Assembly (NCBI GenBank): GCA_938048185.1 | Contig: CALIVT010000013.1 | Location: 61,196-125,195 of the forward strand | Direction of reading: 5' to 3' | Length of the DNA stretch: 64,000 bases | DNA from: an uncultured Arenicella sp. | GTDB lineage: Bacteria > Pseudomonadota > Gammaproteobacteria > Arenicellales > Arenicellaceae | Shown here: piece after piece, positions 1 through 8,953 of the stretch | How the letters are laid out: the number at the start of each line of letters is the position of its first letter | Numbering within the stretch: the first letter of the stretch is position 1 | The notes under the pieces: model-generated | Seen by the model: only the letters and a program-made list of their open reading frames with translations | Database searches by the model: none | Told to the model about the DNA's origin: nothing | Position numbers and translations under genes: made by a program

Positions 1-1343
1 TCGTCCAATTGCACCGTAACCGGAACAAGCGCTTTATCGATAAGGCTCGAATGCACACGCATTAAAGGCTGAGGCCGGGCTCGACCCGCACCAAAGCCGC
101 TCAACGCGGGTGGGCCCGACGTAGCGAGATACGCCATTTCCATCGACGCAAACACAAGTGCTTCTTTACGATCATGATGCAGCCCATACTTGCCCATCAC
201 TTCTCGCGTTTCTGTTGTTCGCGCGTGCGGCCCATAGGTGTCTTCAGCACCGGCGATTTCGATACTGATTTGGCGGTAGTCATCCCAGCCTTTTTTGGTA
301 AATTCTGTGCGTGTGCGTTTTACCCAAGCCTGTAAGGCGGTTCGCGCTTTATCGGCGGCTCTTGGCCCTGCCATAAAGAAGGTGCTGCTTAAGCGATAGC
401 CGTCAGCCCAAGTCGTACAGACTTTGTACTGATTGCCAGGCGCACGACCCAGTGCACCTGAGACCTTGACTAAATTGGCTTCAACTTGTTCCACACGCAC
501 GTACGAGAAGTCGCACGCGACATCGGGCAATAGATAGTTGGCGGGGTCACCAATTTCGTAGACAATTTGTTCGGCGACCGATCCAACGCTAGCAATACCT
601 CCCGTGTCTCTTGGAATGCCAATCGTAAAGCTGCCGTCCTGATCTACATCGGCCACGGGGTAACTCATAGTTGAAAAATCAGGTACGAGATGCCAGTCAG
701 TAAAGTTACCACCGGTGCATTGCGCGCCGCACTCGATCACATGGCCGCACAAGGAGCCTTGAGCTAGCTTGTCGTAGTCTTCGCCGCTCCACCCGTATTC
801 GTACATTAGCGGCCCCAACACCAGTGCGCTGTCGACCACTCGGCCGGTCACCACCACATCCGCTCCGGCGGCCAAAGCATCGACAATGGGGGCAGCACCT
901 AGATAAGCGTTCATGCTGATGGCAGAGTCTGGAAGCGCGTCGCCTGATTGCAACTCAGTCATCGTTTCGCGAGGTAAATCGTGACTGGTATCGGCGAGGT
1001 TATCGCCATACACACCGGCTATTTTTAGGTCTAAGCCTTGTTGCTGGCTTAACACTTGTAGCGCTTTTATGCACGCGGGGACATTGACACCACCCGCGTT
1101 CGCGACAACTTTTATCCCTTTTTTCGCACAGTCAGCAAGCACATCGAACATGGCAACATTAACGAAATCAACAGCGTATCCAAGGTCAGGGTTACGGCTT
1201 GCTGATCGCGCCAAAATTGCCATTGTCACCTCAGCCAAATAATCAAAAACCAAATAGTCAATGTCACCTTTATCGACCAGTTGGCGCGCCGCGAGTTGGC
1301 TATCGCCGTAAAATGCTGACGCACCGCCAATACGCACGCCCAT
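1..1343 (-). CDS. AtuA-like (DUF1446) protein, 3' end missing
   Basis: The reading frame runs from an ATG at 1343 off the left edge, giving about 447 residues with no stop, so the C-terminal part is missing. The translation opens MGVRIGGASAFYGDSQ and contains VVANAGGVNVPACIKAL, AGVYGDNLAD, DVVVTGRVVDSALVLGPL and GHVIECGAQCTGGNF. I recognise these as typical of the DUF1446/AtuA family. AtuA is required for acyclic terpene use in Pseudomonas, but its reaction is not settled. The ATG overlaps the stop of the upstream carboxylase alpha gene (TAATG), so the two are probably translationally coupled. It is the last visible gene of an operon coming from 8821. Family assignment is firm; a role in terpenoid rather than leucine breakdown is inference. 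Confidence 0.85.
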   Translation of the reverse strand, partial: MGVRIGGASAFYGDSQLAARQLVDKGDIDYLVFDYLAEVTMAILARSASRNPDLGYAVDFVNVAMFDVLADCAKKGIKVVANAGGVNVPACIKALQVLSQQQGLDLKIAGVYGDNLADTSHDLPRETMTELQSGDALPDSAISMNAYLGAAPIVDALAAGADVVVTGRVVDSALVLGPLMYEYGWSGEDYDKLAQGSLCGHVIECGAQCTGGNFTDWHLVPDFSTMSYPVADVDQDGSFTIGIPRDTGGIASVGSVAEQIVYEIGDPANYLLPDVACDFSYVRVEQVEANLVKVSGALGRAPGNQYKVCTTWADGYRLSSTFFMAGPRAADKARTALQAWVKRTRTEFTKKGWDDYRQISIEIAGAEDTYGPHARTTETREVMGKYGLHHDRKEALVFASMEMAYLATSGPPALSGFGAGRARPQPLMRVHSSLIDKALVPVTVQLD

Positions 1344-3334
1344 TACTCTGCGCCTCCGATTGAGACGACACCTTGTCGTGCTTTTACTTGTTGCGCGACT
1401 TTGACACTAACTTCTTCGATAAACCCGTCGACCTGTGCTTTGAGTGGGTGCGCCATTTTCATTGCTTCTAAAACTGCAACCACCTGCCCTGCCTGCACTT
1501 GGTCACCAACACGGACATTAATCTCAACAATGGCGCCGTCCATTGCCGCGCGCACGGTCGTGTCGCCCTGCGCTAACTTACTCGCCGCGGGTTTATAAGT
1601 GACGTCAGTGAATTCATAGTGGCCAGTGTCATCCTGCAGATAGATTTGCTGAAGTCCGAGAGCAAAACCGACCCGATGCTGTTGGCCGTGATGCGTAAAC
1701 TCGAAACGCCCTGGAGCTTGCTCGAACTCGGCGTTGAGCAATAACGTGGATTCACCGAGCGATACCTCGTAGGCACCCATTGTTGCGCTCACGCCGATGA
1801 GGTGAACAGTTTGCTTGAACTCGATACTAATGCGGCTGGTTAATGGCGATGCACCACTCCAAGTTTGCGGGCTATAGTCTTCGCTCAACTGGGTTTTGCG
1901 ATACAACAAAACTGCCGCCACGGCTAACGTAAGTTCACTGGGCGGCCTAGCATCAAAAAGCGAATCATGAAAAAGCTCGTCATGAAAAAATTGGGCCGGA
2001 AACTCTTGTTGCAAAAACGCGGTTGTTGCTCGCCCTTCTACAAACGAGGGTTTAGCTAACATGTCGGCTAAAAAGCGTAGATTGTTGTTAACGCCTACGA
2101 GTGTGGTGTCTCGCAGTGCGTTGCGTAATTTAGCGACCGCTTGCGCTCGGGTGTCTGCCCACGCAATTACTTTTGCCAGCATTGGGTCGTAATATGGCGA
2201 GACAACTTGACCCGCTTGAATGCCGCTATCTGTGCGCACGATAGGGCTTGGTTGCCACGCCAAAATTTTTCCAGTTTGTGGCAGAAAACCAGCGCGCGGG
2301 TCTTCGGCATAGAGCCTTACCTCAACGGCATGCCCACTAATCTCAAGTTGCTCTTGAGTAAGCGGCAATGTTTCTCCATTGGCAACGAGTAATTGCCATT
2401 GCACTAAATCTTGTCCGGTCACCAATTCTGTTACCGGGTGTTCAACCTGCAAACGCGTGTTCATTTCTAAAAAATAGAAATGTCTATCTTGATCAACCAA
2501 GAACTCAACCGTGCCCGCACCAATATAATTGCATGCGCGCGCTGCATTGATTGCCGCCTTGCCCATTGCCGAACGCAACTCAGCATCCATAAACGGCGAT
2601 GGCGACTCCTCAAGCACTTTTTGATGGCGGCGTTGAATCGAGCAATCGCGCTCACCAAGGTGAATAACGTTGCCGTGCGCATCAGCGAACACTTGAATTT
2701 CAATATGCCGAGGTTCGAGCACTGCACGCTCTAGAATGACCTCGTCACTACCAAAAGCGCTCATAGCTTCATTGCGAGCAGTTCGCAGTTCACGCTCTAA
2801 ATCTTGAGGCTTTTGCACCAAGCGCATACCCCGACCACCGCCACCGGCTGACGCTTTGATCATTAGCGGCATACCTAACTCTTTAGCCTGTTCGAGTAAC
2901 GTGATGTCGTCTTGAGCCGCTCCCTGATAGCCCGGTATGCACGGCACCTTATTTTCTAACATCGCGATTTTAGACAGGCGCTTTGAACCCATCAACTCTA
3001 TTGCGCTGGCAGGCGGCCCAATAAATACAATATTATTCTCCTCACACGCGTTAGCAAACGCGGCACTCTCTGACAAAAAGCCATAACCGGGATGCACTGC
3101 GTCCGCACCGCTGGCTTTGCATGCGCGAATTATTTTGTCGATAGCAAGGTAAGATTCAGACGCACTTAAACCACCGAGCGCAAACGACTGATCCGCGCTG
3201 TTTGCATGCAGCGAACCCACGTCAGCGTCGCTGTAGACGGCAACCGTTTGATACCCCATTTCACGCGCTGTGCGCATAACTCTAACAGCGATTTCACCGC
3301 GGTTAGCAATCAATATTTTACTGAATTTTTGCAT
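1343..3334 (-). CDS. Acyl-CoA carboxylase alpha subunit (biotin carboxylase + biotin carrier)
   Basis: 663 residues, the usual size for the alpha subunit of methylcrotonyl- or geranyl-CoA carboxylase. The N-terminal biotin carboxylase domain begins ILIANRGEIAVRVMRTAREM, has the glycine-rich ATP-grasp loop KASAGGGGRGMRLV and the FLEMNTRLQVEHPVTE motif. The C-terminal carrier domain has EAMKM with the biotinylated lysine at residue 626. It uses ATP and bicarbonate to carboxylate biotin for the beta subunit encoded two genes upstream. The start lies one base after the hydratase stop. The substrate cannot be decided from this subunit; the AtuA-like gene downstream favours geranyl-CoA (AtuF-like), while gene order is also close to liu leucine clusters (LiuD-like). 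Confidence 0.9.
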   Translation of the reverse strand: MQKFSKILIANRGEIAVRVMRTAREMGYQTVAVYSDADVGSLHANSADQSFALGGLSASESYLAIDKIIRACKASGADAVHPGYGFLSESAAFANACEENNIVFIGPPASAIELMGSKRLSKIAMLENKVPCIPGYQGAAQDDITLLEQAKELGMPLMIKASAGGGGRGMRLVQKPQDLERELRTARNEAMSAFGSDEVILERAVLEPRHIEIQVFADAHGNVIHLGERDCSIQRRHQKVLEESPSPFMDAELRSAMGKAAINAARACNYIGAGTVEFLVDQDRHFYFLEMNTRLQVEHPVTELVTGQDLVQWQLLVANGETLPLTQEQLEISGHAVEVRLYAEDPRAGFLPQTGKILAWQPSPIVRTDSGIQAGQVVSPYYDPMLAKVIAWADTRAQAVAKLRNALRDTTLVGVNNNLRFLADMLAKPSFVEGRATTAFLQQEFPAQFFHDELFHDSLFDARPPSELTLAVAAVLLYRKTQLSEDYSPQTWSGASPLTSRISIEFKQTVHLIGVSATMGAYEVSLGESTLLLNAEFEQAPGRFEFTHHGQQHRVGFALGLQQIYLQDDTGHYEFTDVTYKPAASKLAQGDTTVRAAMDGAIVEINVRVGDQVQAGQVVAVLEAMKMAHPLKAQVDGFIEEVSVKVAQQVKARQGVVSIGGAE

Positions 3335-3335
3335 A

Positions 3336-4139
3336 TCACTTGGCCCAAGTTGGCCGACGTTTCTCGATAAATGCTCGCGTGCCTTCTTGGCCTTCGTCGC
3401 TTAGCAGTGCGGCCGTAAAGTCGTCTGAGGCTCGGTCTAATAAAGCCTCTAAGTGTGCGCGCCCGGCCGCGTCGAGAACGAGTTGCTTGGTAACCGCGGT
3501 CGCATTTGGCGCGCAACGACTAAATTGGGCAAGCGCCTCTGCTAACTTAGCATCTAGATCGTCGGTCACGTGATGCACTATTCCAAGTGATTGGGCCGTC
3601 ACACCATCGACCCGCTCGCCCAATAACGTCAAACGACGCGCTTGAGTAAGGCCAATTCGCGCGACAACAAACGGTGCAATCTGCGCGGGAATGATGCCTA
3701 AACCGGTTTCCGGCATGGCAAATAATGCGTCCGGCTTAGCAATGGCTAAATCAGACACGCAGGCCAGGCCAAAGCCGCCGCCAAGCACCGCGCCTTCAAG
3801 TAGACAAATTACGAGTTGCGGTGCCCGGTTAACCTTGCTGATTAGGTGCCCGAATGAACGATTGAAGTGCCAGCTAGCGTCGCGCTTATTCGCCAAGCTA
3901 TCCGCTGTACTTTCTTCGCTCATGCCCGAGATATCGCCGCCTGCACAGAAGTTACCGTCAGCACCTCGTAGTACTACGGCTCGAATTTCACGCTGTTGTT
4001 CGATGCTGTCGAACACCGCGATAATTTCACTCACCATTGCGCTGTTCATCGCATTGCGTTTGTGTGGCCGGTTCAATCTCAGGTCGAGCACACCATCGTC
4101 GATACGCAGCAGTAATTCTTGGCAGGCCGGTAAATTCAT
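3336..4139 (-). CDS. Enoyl-CoA hydratase/isomerase family (methylglutaconyl- or isohexenylglutaconyl-CoA hydratase type)
   Basis: Crotonase-fold protein of 267 residues. A longer frame begins at 4199, but the ATG at 4139 overlaps the stop of the carboxylase beta gene (TAATG) and starts at MNLPACQELLLRIDDG, which fits the family N terminus. Visible signatures are the oxyanion-hole region NFCAGGDISGM, the segment GAVLGGGFGLACVSD and MPETGLGIIP. The second catalytic glutamate (MPET) is present. The first, normally in GGGxELA, is replaced by glycine (GGFGLA), as I recall for methylglutaconyl-CoA hydratases. It should hydrate the product of the carboxylase encoded on either side of it (LiuC/AtuE role). 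Confidence 0.85.
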   Translation of the reverse strand: MNLPACQELLLRIDDGVLDLRLNRPHKRNAMNSAMVSEIIAVFDSIEQQREIRAVVLRGADGNFCAGGDISGMSEESTADSLANKRDASWHFNRSFGHLISKVNRAPQLVICLLEGAVLGGGFGLACVSDLAIAKPDALFAMPETGLGIIPAQIAPFVVARIGLTQARRLTLLGERVDGVTAQSLGIVHHVTDDLDAKLAEALAQFSRCAPNATAVTKQLVLDAAGRAHLEALLDRASDDFTAALLSDEGQEGTRAFIEKRRPTWAK

Positions 4140-5755
4140 TACAAGCGCCCTATTCCAAACGTACTCGGATTCAATTTTCGATGGCGTCCATCGCGACACA
4201 CCTTCAGCACAAACGCTAAAATTTCGCGTGTATCGCGCGGGTCAATAATGCCATCGTCCCAAAGCCGTGCGGTATTCGCCAGCGCGCCTGATCGCTGTTC
4301 CATCGCCGCCACAGTCTGATTTTCCAAGGCATCCAACGCAACAAGGTCTAACGTATTGGTGCGTTTCATCTTCGCTTGGGCGACGCTTCTAACCACGCTA
4401 CCGGCTTGCGCTGGCCCCATAACGGACACCACACTTCTTGGCCACGCAAAGATAAAACTTGGGTCGATACCACGGCCGCACATGGCGTAGTTACCGGCGC
4501 CATACGAGCCGCCGACGATAATGCTTATCTTATCGACCGTTGCGTTGGTAACCGCTTGAATCATCTTAGCGCCGTGCTTGATAATACCGGCCTGTTCCGA
4601 CTCGGTGCCGACAATAAAGCCAGTAGTATTGTGCAAAAACAATATTGGCGTACCACTTTGCTCGCACAGTTGAACAAATTGGCCCGCTTTAGCGGCGCCG
4701 CGAGCGGTGATCGGAGCATTATTACCAATCATGCCGCAGCTAATGCCATGAACTTCTATGTGCCCACAAACGGTGCCAGCATCGTATTCTGCTTTAAAGT
4801 CTACGAAGTCGGACCCGTCAGCAATGCGTGCGAGAATTTCGCGCACGTCATAGGGCGTTTTTGGGTCCGTTGGTACCACGCCAAGTAACTCGTCGGACGA
4901 ATAATTCGGTTCACAATAATGCCTGCGGTACGTATTCTCAGTCTCAGATTTTGACCAACTCAGGGTGCGGGCCACCTCACGCGCGATGCGGATGCCATCA
5001 GCGTCATTTTCGGCAAGATAGTCGGCCGTGCCAGCAAGCTGAGCGTGCATTTCAGCGCCGCCGATCTGTTCATCAGTCGCGATCTCACCCGTCGCAGCTT
5101 TTAACAACGGTGGGCCAGCCAAGTAGACAGTAGATTGCTCGCGAATCATGATAACGTAATCACTTAAGCCCGGCTGATAGGCCCCGCCGGCGGTCGCACT
5201 GCCGTGCACGACCGTAATCTGGGGCACACCTGCGGCCGACAGCTTACATTGCAACGCGAAACTTACACCAGAGAACCCGAACCAATCGCCCAGTGACGTC
5301 AGGTTTCCGCCGCCCGATTGCGCGAGTGAAATCAGCGGTAACTTATTGTTTAACGCAAGGTTGAGAATACGTTGACGTTTAACGCCACTGAGTTGCGTGA
5401 GCGTGCCGCCCTTGGTTAGGTAGTCGTCGACCACAACCACGCACTGCGTACCCTCGACGTAGCCAATGCCGGCAATGGTATTGCCGCCTGCAGCAGAACC
5501 GTCTTTGTCGTCCTCTTGAAGGTAGCCACACAGTGTTGACAGTTCGAGAAACGGAGCGCCAGCGTCGAGCAAATGAGCTAAGCGCTCTCTGGGGGGCATC
5601 AGTCCGCGCTTACGATAGCGCGCTTCTTTACCTTTTGTCGCGTCGATCACTCGGCGCTCGACGCTGCGAAATTCTTCAACCGCGTCGGCCATCACCTCGA
5701 CATTGCGCTTGAAGTCAGCGGAATTGATATCTAGTTGCGATTCTATGACGCTCAT
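4139..5755 (-). CDS. Acyl-CoA carboxylase beta subunit (carboxyltransferase)
   Basis: 538 residues, full length for the carboxyltransferase subunit of methylcrotonyl/geranyl-CoA carboxylases. N-terminal CoA-binding crotonase-like domain with RYRKRGLMPPRERLAHLLD; GGGNLTSLGD and HGSATAGGAYQPGLSDY follow, and the C-terminal half has FLHNTTGFIVGTESEQAGII and GGSYGAGNYAMCGRG. It transfers the carboxyl group from biotin on the alpha subunit to an unsaturated branched acyl-CoA. The segment after AMCGRG (IDPSFIFAWP) looks to me closer to AtuC than to MCC beta, but that is from memory. It starts 15 bases after the dehydrogenase gene at 5771-6928 and overlaps the hydratase start. Enzyme class firm, substrate uncertain. 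Confidence 0.88.
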   Translation of the reverse strand: MSVIESQLDINSADFKRNVEVMADAVEEFRSVERRVIDATKGKEARYRKRGLMPPRERLAHLLDAGAPFLELSTLCGYLQEDDKDGSAAGGNTIAGIGYVEGTQCVVVVDDYLTKGGTLTQLSGVKRQRILNLALNNKLPLISLAQSGGGNLTSLGDWFGFSGVSFALQCKLSAAGVPQITVVHGSATAGGAYQPGLSDYVIMIREQSTVYLAGPPLLKAATGEIATDEQIGGAEMHAQLAGTADYLAENDADGIRIAREVARTLSWSKSETENTYRRHYCEPNYSSDELLGVVPTDPKTPYDVREILARIADGSDFVDFKAEYDAGTVCGHIEVHGISCGMIGNNAPITARGAAKAGQFVQLCEQSGTPILFLHNTTGFIVGTESEQAGIIKHGAKMIQAVTNATVDKISIIVGGSYGAGNYAMCGRGIDPSFIFAWPRSVVSVMGPAQAGSVVRSVAQAKMKRTNTLDLVALDALENQTVAAMEQRSGALANTARLWDDGIIDPRDTREILAFVLKVCRDGRHRKLNPSTFGIGRL

Positions 5756-5770
5756 AATCAGAATATCCGG

Positions 5771-6928
5771 CTATTGACCTGCTCTGGGCGCTGTGCCCAT
5801 TTTCTTGCAAATAATTTCCAGCATTACTTCGTCGGCGCCACCGCCGATCGAGCCTAAGCGGCTGTCTCGATAAGCGCGCGATACCGGGTTGTCCCACATA
5901 AACCCCATGCCACCAAAATATTGTAAACAAGCATCAGTTACTTTGCGAGATAGGCGCCCTGCAACAAGTTTAGCCATTGATGCTTTAGTGGTGACGTCTG
6001 CGCCATTAACGTATTCTTCGGTTGCGCTATAGACCAAGGCTCGCAGCATTTCCACTTCGGTTTGCAGTTCGGCCAGGGTGAAACGTACCACCTGATTATC
6101 TAACACCGATTGACCGAACGCTTGACGTTCGCGAGCATAGGTAATTGTTTGTTGGATGCAGCGCTCTAGCATTTTTAAGTTTGTCGCCGCCGCGTATAAG
6201 CGCTCTTCCTGAAACTGCTCCATTTGATACATAAACCCAAGGCCTTCTAGTCCAATGCGGTTAGATTGCGGCACGCGCACGTTGTCCAAGAATACCTGAG
6301 CGGTATCCGATGCGCGCATGCCCAGTTTATCGAATGGCTTAGAAAAACTAACCCCAGCAGATTTAGTTGGCACAATGATCAACGATTTATTTTTATGCGT
6401 AGCATCATCACTGGTGTTCGCCAGCAAACATAAAACATCGGCTTGGGTTGAGTTCGTAATCCACATTTTAGTGCCGTTGATTAAATAATCATCGCCGTCT
6501 TTTCGCGCTTGAGTCTTAATGCTCGCCACATCCGAGCCGGCGCTTGGCTCACTGACCGCAATTGACATCACGTAATCACCCGAGATCGCGGGTGCTAAAA
6601 ATTCAGCTCTTAGTGCATCACTGCCATGTTTCGCTAAAGCCGGTGTTGCCATATCAGATTGCACACCAATGCCCATTGATACGCCGGCACTCTCGATGGT
6701 GCCAAGTTCTTCGCTAAACGCCATTTGATAGCTGTAATCAAGCCCCATTCCACCATACTGAGTTGGTTTATTAATACCCAGCAAACCAAGCTTCCCCAGT
6801 TTTTGAAATACGTCGCGCGCGGGAAATATACCGTCGGCCTCCCATTGGTCACAGTATGGGTTTATCTCTGCTTGGATCAGCCTATTCGCCGACTGAGCAA
6901 TCGCCTTGTGTTCTTCGGTATATAACAT
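5771..6928 (-). CDS. Acyl-CoA dehydrogenase (isovaleryl/citronellyl-CoA type)
   Basis: 385-residue FAD flavoprotein with the family signatures AVSEPSAGSDVASIKT and KMWITNSTQAD. In medium-chain dehydrogenases the catalytic base is the Glu of a C-terminal YEG motif. Here that segment is SIGGGADEVMLE, with glycine in its place. This is the arrangement in isovaleryl-CoA dehydrogenase, where the base sits on an earlier helix; a candidate is in FQEERLYAA. That supports a branched acyl-CoA substrate, which would then feed the carboxylase encoded immediately downstream. It would pass electrons to ETF. The start is separated from the upstream GST gene by 79 bases, so a minor internal promoter is possible. 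Confidence 0.88.
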   Translation of the reverse strand: MLYTEEHKAIAQSANRLIQAEINPYCDQWEADGIFPARDVFQKLGKLGLLGINKPTQYGGMGLDYSYQMAFSEELGTIESAGVSMGIGVQSDMATPALAKHGSDALRAEFLAPAISGDYVMSIAVSEPSAGSDVASIKTQARKDGDDYLINGTKMWITNSTQADVLCLLANTSDDATHKNKSLIIVPTKSAGVSFSKPFDKLGMRASDTAQVFLDNVRVPQSNRIGLEGLGFMYQMEQFQEERLYAAATNLKMLERCIQQTITYARERQAFGQSVLDNQVVRFTLAELQTEVEMLRALVYSATEEYVNGADVTTKASMAKLVAGRLSRKVTDACLQYFGGMGFMWDNPVSRAYRDSRLGSIGGGADEVMLEIICKKMGTAPRAGQ

Positions 6929-7007
6929 CTTTCTATTCCTAATTTAAATCTTGGTGTTCCGGCGCAAAAATAGCTTGGTAAATCATGATTCGATAAAACA
7001 GGTTGCG

Positions 7008-7646
7008 CTATCGGCTGCCAAGGTTACTCGTATCATCATGCGTTAGCGATACTGATTTTTTAAAGGCACGGCGTTCAACTAAGCGGTCTAAATACGCGCT
7101 AACTTGCGGCGAATAATCAGAGGAAAAACCTTGTAGCTTACCCAGAAATAACGCGTAGCCAACCGCGATATCGGCAATCGTGAAACGCTGATCACAGAGA
7201 AAGTTTTTCCCGCGTATATGCGCATCAAGCCGCCGCAAACGTGCCAAAAACCATTTACGGTAGTCGTCAGCCACTTGAGGTTGGCGTCGCTCTTCGGGTT
7301 CTAGTTTTGCATAACGCAAAAATATAGTCTGTGGGAACGTTAGGGTCGCGTCACTATGATGCAACCAATTCAGATAATCGCCGTATTCTGGATGGTCTAC
7401 CGAAATCGTGAAAGCATCTTGTTGATAACGATCAGCTAAGTATTGACAGATGCCGACTGATTCCGTCATTGTCGTCTCGCCGTCGGTAAAATACGGAACG
7501 GTACCGAGACTGTTTTCACCTAAAAATTCTTTTTTAAAAAACCGGGGTGGAAACGGCAAGACCTCTAGCTCATAGTCTATGCTCATTTCCTCTAACGCCC
7601 ACAGCGGGCGTAGAGAACGCGCGTTATGACAATGCCAAAGCTTCAC
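7008..7646 (-). CDS. Glutathione S-transferase family protein
   Basis: 212 residues with a thioredoxin-like N-terminal half (MKLWHCHNARSLRPLWALEE) and an all-helical C-terminal half ending in the conserved capping region FTIADIAVGYALFLG. The segment LGTVPYFTDGETTMTESVGI matches the cis-Pro strand and the glutathione gamma-glutamyl contact (ES). The gene lies two bases after the dehydrogenase at 7649-8821 and is clearly co-transcribed with the catabolic operon. Its substrate is unknown; a role in removing reactive enals or maleyl-type isomers made by the pathway is only a guess from context. Confidence 0.85.
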   Translation of the reverse strand: MKLWHCHNARSLRPLWALEEMSIDYELEVLPFPPRFFKKEFLGENSLGTVPYFTDGETTMTESVGICQYLADRYQQDAFTISVDHPEYGDYLNWLHHSDATLTFPQTIFLRYAKLEPEERRQPQVADDYRKWFLARLRRLDAHIRGKNFLCDQRFTIADIAVGYALFLGKLQGFSSDYSPQVSAYLDRLVERRAFKKSVSLTHDDTSNLGSR

Positions 7647-7648
7647 CG

Positions 7649-8821
7649 CTATAACCCCAGCTGACGCGCCGCGAGGTCACGCATAATTTCCTCAGAGCCG
7701 CCGCCGATTGCGTTAACCCGCACCTCACGGTAAATCCGCTCTACCCGGCTACCACGCATATAGCTCATGCCACCCATGATCTGCATCGCCTCGCGCGCAC
7801 AAAACTCCATTGTCTGACTTGATTGAACTTTCAACAAAGCGATTGCCGCGGCGTCTTCCTTACCCCGCTGAATTTGGCGTGACACGACCTGAATAAAACT
7901 ATTCGTCGCTTGAATCTTACGAACCATTTCAGCAACTTTATGACGGATTACTTGGTGATCCGCCAAGCGTTGACCAAACGTTTTGCGTTCCTTTGCCCAT
8001 TCTACGGCCTCTTCTAAGCAGACCCGGGCAAAACCGTCCATAGCCACCGCCATGGCCATTCGCTCTGAATTAAAGTTATTCATAATCACTTTAAACCCTT
8101 GGTTTTCTAGACCAAGCAGATTCTTTTTTGGAACACGGACATTGTCGAAATAGATCGTGGCCGTATCAGAACACCACCAACCTTGTTTTTTATCAAGCGC
8201 AGTGCGCGCTATTCCCTCAGAATCAGCCGGGATAACAATTGTAGATATGCCCGCGGCACCCTTCGAGCTGGTACGAACGGCTGTCGTAAACCAATTCGCT
8301 TTCATACCGCCAGTAATATAGGTCTTTGAACCATTAACGATATAGTCGTCACCATCCGGGGTTGCGGTCGTACTCAATTGCGCAACATCGGAACCCGCTC
8401 CGGGCTCGGTAATCGCGAGTGAAATCTTTTTAGTACCGTTGATCACAGACGGTGCAATTTCTTGCTTAAGCGGTTGTTGTCCAAAATTAATGACCGGCGG
8501 TAAGCCAATATTATGAACCATCAACGTCGCACCCAAACCGCCAACACCAACGCGAGACAACTCTTCGTTGAGAATATTTTTATGCCAGACGTCAATACCT
8601 TCATTGGTGCCGCCAAACTCTTCAGGGAAACCCAAGCCTAGAATCCCCAAGGTCGAGGACTTGGTCCACAATTCGTCGGGAATATCGCCGTCTTCATCCC
8701 AGTCTTGAGCAAACGGTCGGACCTCAGTTTCAAAAAAGCGCCGCAATTGGGTTTTCCATGCGCGGTGTTCCTCGGTGAGGTGCTCGTTTGGCAGGCAAAC
8801 GGTGTCAAAGTTGATGGTCAA
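7649..8821 (-). CDS. Acyl-CoA dehydrogenase, first gene of the catabolic operon
   Basis: 390 residues, second acyl-CoA dehydrogenase of the operon. Signatures: AITEPGAGSDVAQLST, SKTYITGGMKAN, and C-terminal NAIGGGSEEIMRDLAARQLG. As in the other paralogue, glycine replaces the usual C-terminal catalytic Glu, and an ER pair on the earlier helix (NFNSERMAMA) may supply the base. The start codon is TTG at 8821 (residues MTINFD), preceded by GGAGAG about eight bases upstream. No ATG gives a better start. It is the promoter-proximal gene, so its substrate probably enters the pathway first; an AtuD/citronellyl-CoA or isovaleryl-CoA role is inference. Confidence 0.87.
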   Translation of the reverse strand: MTINFDTVCLPNEHLTEEHRAWKTQLRRFFETEVRPFAQDWDEDGDIPDELWTKSSTLGILGLGFPEEFGGTNEGIDVWHKNILNEELSRVGVGGLGATLMVHNIGLPPVINFGQQPLKQEIAPSVINGTKKISLAITEPGAGSDVAQLSTTATPDGDDYIVNGSKTYITGGMKANWFTTAVRTSSKGAAGISTIVIPADSEGIARTALDKKQGWWCSDTATIYFDNVRVPKKNLLGLENQGFKVIMNNFNSERMAMAVAMDGFARVCLEEAVEWAKERKTFGQRLADHQVIRHKVAEMVRKIQATNSFIQVVSRQIQRGKEDAAAIALLKVQSSQTMEFCAREAMQIMGGMSYMRGSRVERIYREVRVNAIGGGSEEIMRDLAARQLGL

Positions 8822-8953
8822 TATTCACTCTCCAAAACCTCTATTTACAATACTGTCAACAGGCTAAGCATATCGCAGTTTAGGCGATCCGCCCAGCGAC
8901 AATAACGATAGAAAATTAAGGCGAAATCAGGAGCCGACACGCCTTAAAACAGC

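Noticed and set aside
4376..4888. 170-codon frame opposite the carboxylase beta gene
   Set aside because: Antisense shadow; the minus-strand frame carries all the family motifs.
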